From: DASTGO01 sp035719045
GTDB taxonomy: Bacteria > Actinomycetota > Actinomycetes > Actinomycetales > Kineosporiaceae
Assembly: GCA_035719045.1 (NCBI GenBank)
Contig: DASTGO010000241.1
Location: 1 to 17,939, forward strand
DNA length: 17,939 nt
Direction: 5' to 3'
Made by a program: the position numbers and the translations under genes
Part shown: positions 14,773 to 17,939 of the stretch, piece after piece
Layout of the letters: every line of letters begins with the position of its first letter
How positions within the stretch are numbered: the first letter of the stretch is position 1
The notes under the pieces: model-generated
Databases searched by the model: none
What the model was told of the DNA's origin: nothing
What the model saw: the letters and a program-made list of their open reading frames with translations, nothing else

Positions 14773-15698
14773 CCGGGTCCAGGGGCCGCCGGAGTCCAGG
14801 GGAAGGCTGGAGGCCGGCGTTCCAGGAAGGCGGCGATCCCCTCGGCGGTCTCGCCGCTGTCCCGCGCCGCCCGCTCCCAGCACCGTTCCCGCTCGGCCAG
14901 GGGCTGGCCCGCCGCGGCCAGGTCGATGACCTCCTTGGCGGCCTGCAGGGTGAGCCGGGACCGGGTGGCGAGGGTGCTGGTGAGCTGCTGCACCCGAGCG
15001 GGCAGCTCCGCCGCGGGATGCACCTCGTCGACCAGGCCGATCCGCAGGGCGTGCGCGGCGTCGACGAGGTCGGCGGTGAACAGCAGCAGCTTGGCACTGG
15101 CCGGGCCGATCAGAGCGGTCAGCCGGCGCAGGCTCGACGCCGGGTAGACGATCCCCAGTTTGGCCGGGGTGATCGCGAAACGGGCCCGCTCGGTGGCCAG
15201 CCGCAGGTCGCAGGCCACGGCGAGCTGACAGCCGCCGCCGATGCAGAAGCCGTCGACGACCGCGATCGTCGGTTTGCCGAACCGCAGCAGCGCCGCCTCG
15301 GCCCGGCCGACCACGTCCTCGCCGGATTCGTCGCCCGCAAGGGTCTCACCGGCGCCGGCCCCGGCGTCCGTCCCGGCTCCCCCGCCCACGCCCGTGCCCG
15401 ATCCGGCGCTGCTCCCCCCGGCACCGCCCGCCACCCCGACACCCGCAGGTCCGGCCGCACCGGCCCGCATCGAGGTGAGCTGGGAGATGTCAGCCCCGGC
15501 GCAGAAGGTCTCGCCGCGACCGGTGAGCACCACCGAGTGCACGGTGGCGTCGGCGGCCAGCACGTCGAGCAGGCCCGGCAGGCCGCGCCACATCCCCGCG
15601 GTCATCGCGTTCTTCTTCGCGGGGTGATCGATGACGATCCAGCCGGTGTGGCCGCGGACCTCCGCCCACAGCGTGCCCTCGACCTGGGGTTCGGGCAT
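14763..15698 (-). CDS. Crotonase-superfamily protein (enoyl-CoA hydratase/isomerase-like)
   Basis: The protein has 311 residues; crotonases usually have about 260. The excess is a Gly/Ala/Ser-rich insert at about 79-122. Crotonase features are IDHPAKKNAMT, the first oxyanion strand GETFCAGADISQL (62-74), FGKPTIAVVDGFCIGGG (140-156), ACDLRLA, and the C-terminal EGIAAFLERRPPAF. Both hydratase glutamates are missing: the position in GGGCELA is Gln158, and the second falls in FAITPAKLGIVYP, which has no Glu. That stretch is closer to methylmalonyl-CoA decarboxylase-type crotonases such as E. coli ScpB (from memory, TPVNLGVPY). It should bind an acyl-CoA, but hydration is doubtful; decarboxylase or another activity is possible. 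The ATG at 15698 has GGAGGAG 9 nt upstream. It is divergent from the alpha-glucosidase gene. Confidence 0.82.
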   Translation of the reverse strand: MPEPQVEGTLWAEVRGHTGWIVIDHPAKKNAMTAGMWRGLPGLLDVLAADATVHSVVLTGRGETFCAGADISQLTSMRAGAAGPAGVGVAGGAGGSSAGSGTGVGGGAGTDAGAGAGETLAGDESGEDVVGRAEAALLRFGKPTIAVVDGFCIGGGCQLAVACDLRLATERARFAITPAKLGIVYPASSLRRLTALIGPASAKLLLFTADLVDAAHALRIGLVDEVHPAAELPARVQQLTSTLATRSRLTLQAAKEVIDLAAAGQPLAERERCWERAARDSGETAEGIAAFLERRPPAFPWTPAAPGPGRS

Positions 15699-15942
15699 GG
15701 CGCGGCACTCCTCCGTCGAGCGTCGGGCACCGGGAGGGCTCCGGTGCGGGTTCCGCACCAGGCGGCCCCCCAACGGTAGCCAGCGGGCCCCGCGCCAAGG
15801 CGCCCGGTCCACCCGGGAACGGCCGGCCCCGGCACACTGCGGCCCCACCCGCCGCCGCCCGGTCCACCCCGGCAACCACCGGCCCCGGCGCCCTTTACCC
15901 CAATGGCGGGCGCCCGTCTCCTCGACCCGCCGCGCGCCCACG
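15699..15942. other. Divergent intergenic region with an imperfect direct repeat
   Basis: The region is GC-rich and non-coding by my reading, although one forward frame stays open through it. It holds an imperfect direct repeat: CGCCCGGTCCACCC begins at 15801 and at 15856, and each copy runs on to CCGGCCCCGGC (ending about 15833 and 15889). The ribosome binding site of the crotonase gene lies near 15708-15714. No clear promoter hexamers were found. Confidence 0.45.
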
Positions 15943-15943
15943 A

Positions 15944-15957
15944 TGAAAGCGTTTGTA
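15944..15957. promoter_or_regulatory. LacI-family operator-like site before the alpha-glucosidase gene
   Basis: TGAAAGCGTTTGTA has the AAAGCGTTT core with a central CG typical of LacI-family sites that control sugar genes. It agrees at 8 of 10 fixed positions with the catabolite-response consensus TGWNANCGNTNWCA. A possible -10, TAGTCT (15956-15961), begins at its right edge, and the GTG start at 15970 follows 8 nt later, a spacing expected for a leaderless transcript. Function is inferred. Confidence 0.45.
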
Positions 15958-15969
15958 GTCTGGGGAACC

Positions 15970-17733
15970 GTGACCCCGAACACGTCCGGCGACGTCCCGG
16001 CGAGCATCCCCGGCACGAGCGGCATCCCGCCGGTGTCGGCCCCCGGACCCTCCCGCCCGGTCCGCCCGCGCCGCGCCGACGACCGCTGGTGGCGCGACGC
16101 CGTCACCTACCAGATCTACGTGCGCAGCTTCGCGGACGGCAACGGCGACGGGCTGGGCGACCTCGCCGGGATCCGCAGCCGCCTGCCCCATGTGGCAGGC
16201 CTGGGCGTGGACGCCATCTGGGTGAACCCCTGGTACCCGTCACCGCAGGCGGACGGCGGCTATGACGTCGCGGACTACCGGGACATCGACCCCGCGTTCG
16301 GCACGCTCGACGAGGCCCGCGCGCTGATCGACGAGGCCCATGCCCTCGGCCTTCGCGTGCTCCTGGACATCGTCCCGAACCACACCTCCGACGAGCACCC
16401 GTGGTTCGCGGCGGCGGTCGCGGCCGGACCGGGCTCACCCGAACGCGACCGCTATGTCTTCCGGCCGGGTACCGGACCAGGCGGGCAGCGGCCGCCGAAC
16501 GACTGGCGCTCGGTGTTCGGGGGCCGGGCCTGGCAACAGGTCACCGAGCCGGACGGCAGCCCCGGCGAGTGGTACCTGCACCTGTTCGACGTCCGGCAAC
16601 CGGATCTCAACTGGGAGAACCCGGAGGTCCACCAGGAGTTCCTGGACATCCTGCGGTTCTGGTTCGACCTCGGGGCCGACGGCTTCCGGATCGACGTCGC
16701 CCACGGCATGATCAAGGACCCGTCACTGCCCGACCTCGGCATCGACGACGAGGTGATCATGGGCCCGCCGGACCGGGACGACCACCCGCACTGGGACCGC
16801 CCCGGCGTCCACGAGATCTATCGCGAATGGCGCAAGCTCGCCGACAGCTACGACCCCCCGAAGGTGTACGTCGGGGAGGCCTGGGTGTCCTCGGCGGAAC
16901 GCCTGTCGCGGTACGTGCGCCCCGACGAGCTGCACACCGCGTTCGACTTCGACTTCGTCCGGGCGAGCTGGGACGCCGCGGACCTGCGCCGGACGGCGAC
17001 CTCGTCGCTGCGGGCCCACCAGGCGGTCGGCGCCCCGGTGATGTGGGTGCTGTCCAACCACGACATCACCCGGCACGTCACCCGGTACGGGCGCCCGCAG
17101 GCCGCGCGCAGCCGTGATCCGCTGCACGGTTCCCGCAACGGCCACGTGGACGCCGCCCTCGGCCGGCGTCGGGCCCGGGCCGCTCTGCTGCTGGAGCTGG
17201 CCCTGCCGGGCGGGGTGTACCTGTACCAGGGCGAGGAACTGGGTCTGGAGGAGGTCGAGGACCTTCCGGAGGAGCTCCTGCAGGACCCGACCTGGCACCG
17301 GTCCGGGCACACCGAGCGCGGCCGCGACGGCTGCCGGGTCCCCCTGCCGTGGACCTCGCACGGGACGTCGCTGGGCTTCGGGTCCGCCGGGACGTGGCTT
17401 CCGCAGCCGGCCGGCTGGGCGGACCTGTCGGTGCAGGCCCAGGAGGCCGACCGGTCGTCGATGTTGTGGCTGTACCGGGAGGCGCTGTGGCGACGCGGCG
17501 AGGTCCCGGCGCTGTCGACGGCCGCGGGCGACGACCTCGGGTGGCTGGATCTCGGCCCGTCCGTGGTCGCGTTCGAGCGGGATCCGGGTTTCGCCTGCGT
17601 GGTCAACGTCGCGGGAGAGCCGGTCGCGCTGCCGGACGGGGAGATCGTCCTGGCCAGCGTCCCGGACGCGGTGAGCGGGACGGGGGCGGACCGCCGGCTC
17701 GCCGGGGACGCCGCCGTCTGGCTGTCCCGCTGA
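15970..17733 (+). CDS. GH13 alpha-glucosidase (oligo-1,6-glucosidase-like)
   Basis: The enzyme hydrolyses alpha-glucosidic bonds of maltose-type or isomaltose-type oligosaccharides. No signal peptide is visible, so it should be cytoplasmic. With the GTG at 15970 it has 587 residues; the catalytic barrel begins at WWRDAVTYQIYVRSFADGNGDG. The four GH13 regions are intact: DIVPNHTSDEHPWF; DGFRIDVAHGM with nucleophile D242; VYVGEAW with acid/base E303; VLSNHDITRH with transition-state stabiliser D365. QPDLNWENPEVH is typical of alpha-glucosidases. The C-terminal beta domain ends VAFERDPGFACVVNVAGEPVALP. An upstream in-frame ATG at 15943 overlaps the LacI-like site and has no ribosome binding site, so I prefer 15970. 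A Pro-rich stretch of about 25 residues precedes the barrel. Exact substrate preference cannot be read from the motifs. Confidence 0.92.
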   Translation: MTPNTSGDVPASIPGTSGIPPVSAPGPSRPVRPRRADDRWWRDAVTYQIYVRSFADGNGDGLGDLAGIRSRLPHVAGLGVDAIWVNPWYPSPQADGGYDVADYRDIDPAFGTLDEARALIDEAHALGLRVLLDIVPNHTSDEHPWFAAAVAAGPGSPERDRYVFRPGTGPGGQRPPNDWRSVFGGRAWQQVTEPDGSPGEWYLHLFDVRQPDLNWENPEVHQEFLDILRFWFDLGADGFRIDVAHGMIKDPSLPDLGIDDEVIMGPPDRDDHPHWDRPGVHEIYREWRKLADSYDPPKVYVGEAWVSSAERLSRYVRPDELHTAFDFDFVRASWDAADLRRTATSSLRAHQAVGAPVMWVLSNHDITRHVTRYGRPQAARSRDPLHGSRNGHVDAALGRRRARAALLLELALPGGVYLYQGEELGLEEVEDLPEELLQDPTWHRSGHTERGRDGCRVPLPWTSHGTSLGFGSAGTWLPQPAGWADLSVQAQEADRSSMLWLYREALWRRGEVPALSTAAGDDLGWLDLGPSVVAFERDPGFACVVNVAGEPVALPDGEIVLASVPDAVSGTGADRRLAGDAAVWLSR

Positions 17734-17787
17734 CCGCCGGACGGCCCGACCGCCGGACGACCCCGACCGGTCAGGGCCGGATGACCG

Positions 17788-17939
17788 TCAGGCCCCGGAG
17801 CGGAGCCTGCGGGCACCGGCCCGTCCGGTGATCGCGGCCGCGGTCAGGCAGGCGACGGCCGACAGCCCGGCGGCGACCCGGCCGAGCCGGACCGCGCGGC
17901 GGACGTCGCCGACCGCCGGTGCACGCCCGTCCCCGAGCG
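17788..17939 (-). CDS. Partial ORF, C-terminal part only
   Basis: A minus-strand frame enters from the right edge and stops at 17788, giving about 50 residues. It contains a mildly hydrophobic stretch, VAAGLSAVACLTAAAITG, followed by a basic end (RAGARRLRSGA). This could be the last membrane helix and cytoplasmic tail of a membrane protein. It is convergent with the alpha-glucosidase gene, leaving 54 nt between the stops. I do not recognise a family, and GC-rich DNA often keeps such frames open, so the call is weak. Confidence 0.35.
   Translation of the reverse strand, partial: LGDGRAPAVGDVRRAVRLGRVAAGLSAVACLTAAAITGRAGARRLRSGA

Noticed and set aside
15631..15969. Upstream extension of the alpha-glucosidase frame
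   Set aside because: It runs antisense into the crotonase gene and through the intergenic region, has no similarity to GH13, and passes over the operator-like site.
17732..17759. 12-bp direct repeat GACCGCCGGACG around the alpha-glucosidase stop
   Set aside because: It is seen, but short and GC-simple; chance is the easiest explanation.

Overview
The window is very GC-rich DNA with GTG starts, short intergenic spacers and overlapping start/stop codons. It carries an EttA-type ABC-F protein, a TetR regulator, CobT and a TesB thioesterase of actinobacterial style. I read it as a chromosomal segment of an actinomycete. I cannot name the genus from sequence alone. I see no rRNA, tRNA, CRISPR array, transposase or phage gene.

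Left part (1-4212, + strand): a non-coding leader holds an AT-rich island with a perfect 6+6 palindrome. It leads into a three-gene operon whose reading frames physically overlap: kaiB (300-638), kaiC (635-2140) and a PAS-PAS-GGDEF-EAL protein (2140-4212). KaiB and KaiC are close matches, by motif, to the cyanobacterial clock proteins. KaiC keeps both Walker A motifs, both catalytic Glu pairs and the Ser/Thr phosphorylation pair, but lacks the C-terminal KaiA-binding tail. The third gene has an intact diguanylate cyclase site and an EAL domain with a damaged active site. The layout suggests a KaiA-less Kai timer whose output is cyclic di-GMP. This is the most interesting system in the window.

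Middle-left (4210-6351): a TetR-family regulator lies behind a palindromic operator-like site, followed by a tesB acyl-CoA thioesterase. The thioesterase start is overlapped by a 26-codon ORF made of a repetitive GAGCGAGCG-type element. tesB ends in GC-rich hairpins and faces a minus-strand cobalamin/siroheme pair: cobT (8027-6939) followed by a short precorrin-2 dehydrogenase (6876-6352). Between these two genes are four tandem 19-20 bp repeats, each carrying a Shine-Dalgarno-like core and an ATGA.

Middle-right (8237-12915): a second, membrane-bound GGDEF-EAL protein (8237-10105) has a fully intact EAL site and no I-site. It is the functional mirror image of the kai-linked protein. Next is a secreted, C-terminally anchored putative metallopeptidase with HELGH and a downstream Glu (10229-12826). 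A long bidirectional hairpin terminator separates it from ettA.

Right part (12921-17939): ettA and a divergent crotonase-fold protein lie on the minus strand. The crotonase lacks both usual hydratase glutamates and carries a Gly/Ala-rich insert. A GH13 alpha-glucosidase (15970-17733, +) starts just behind a LacI-operator-like site. A partial minus-strand ORF runs off the right edge.
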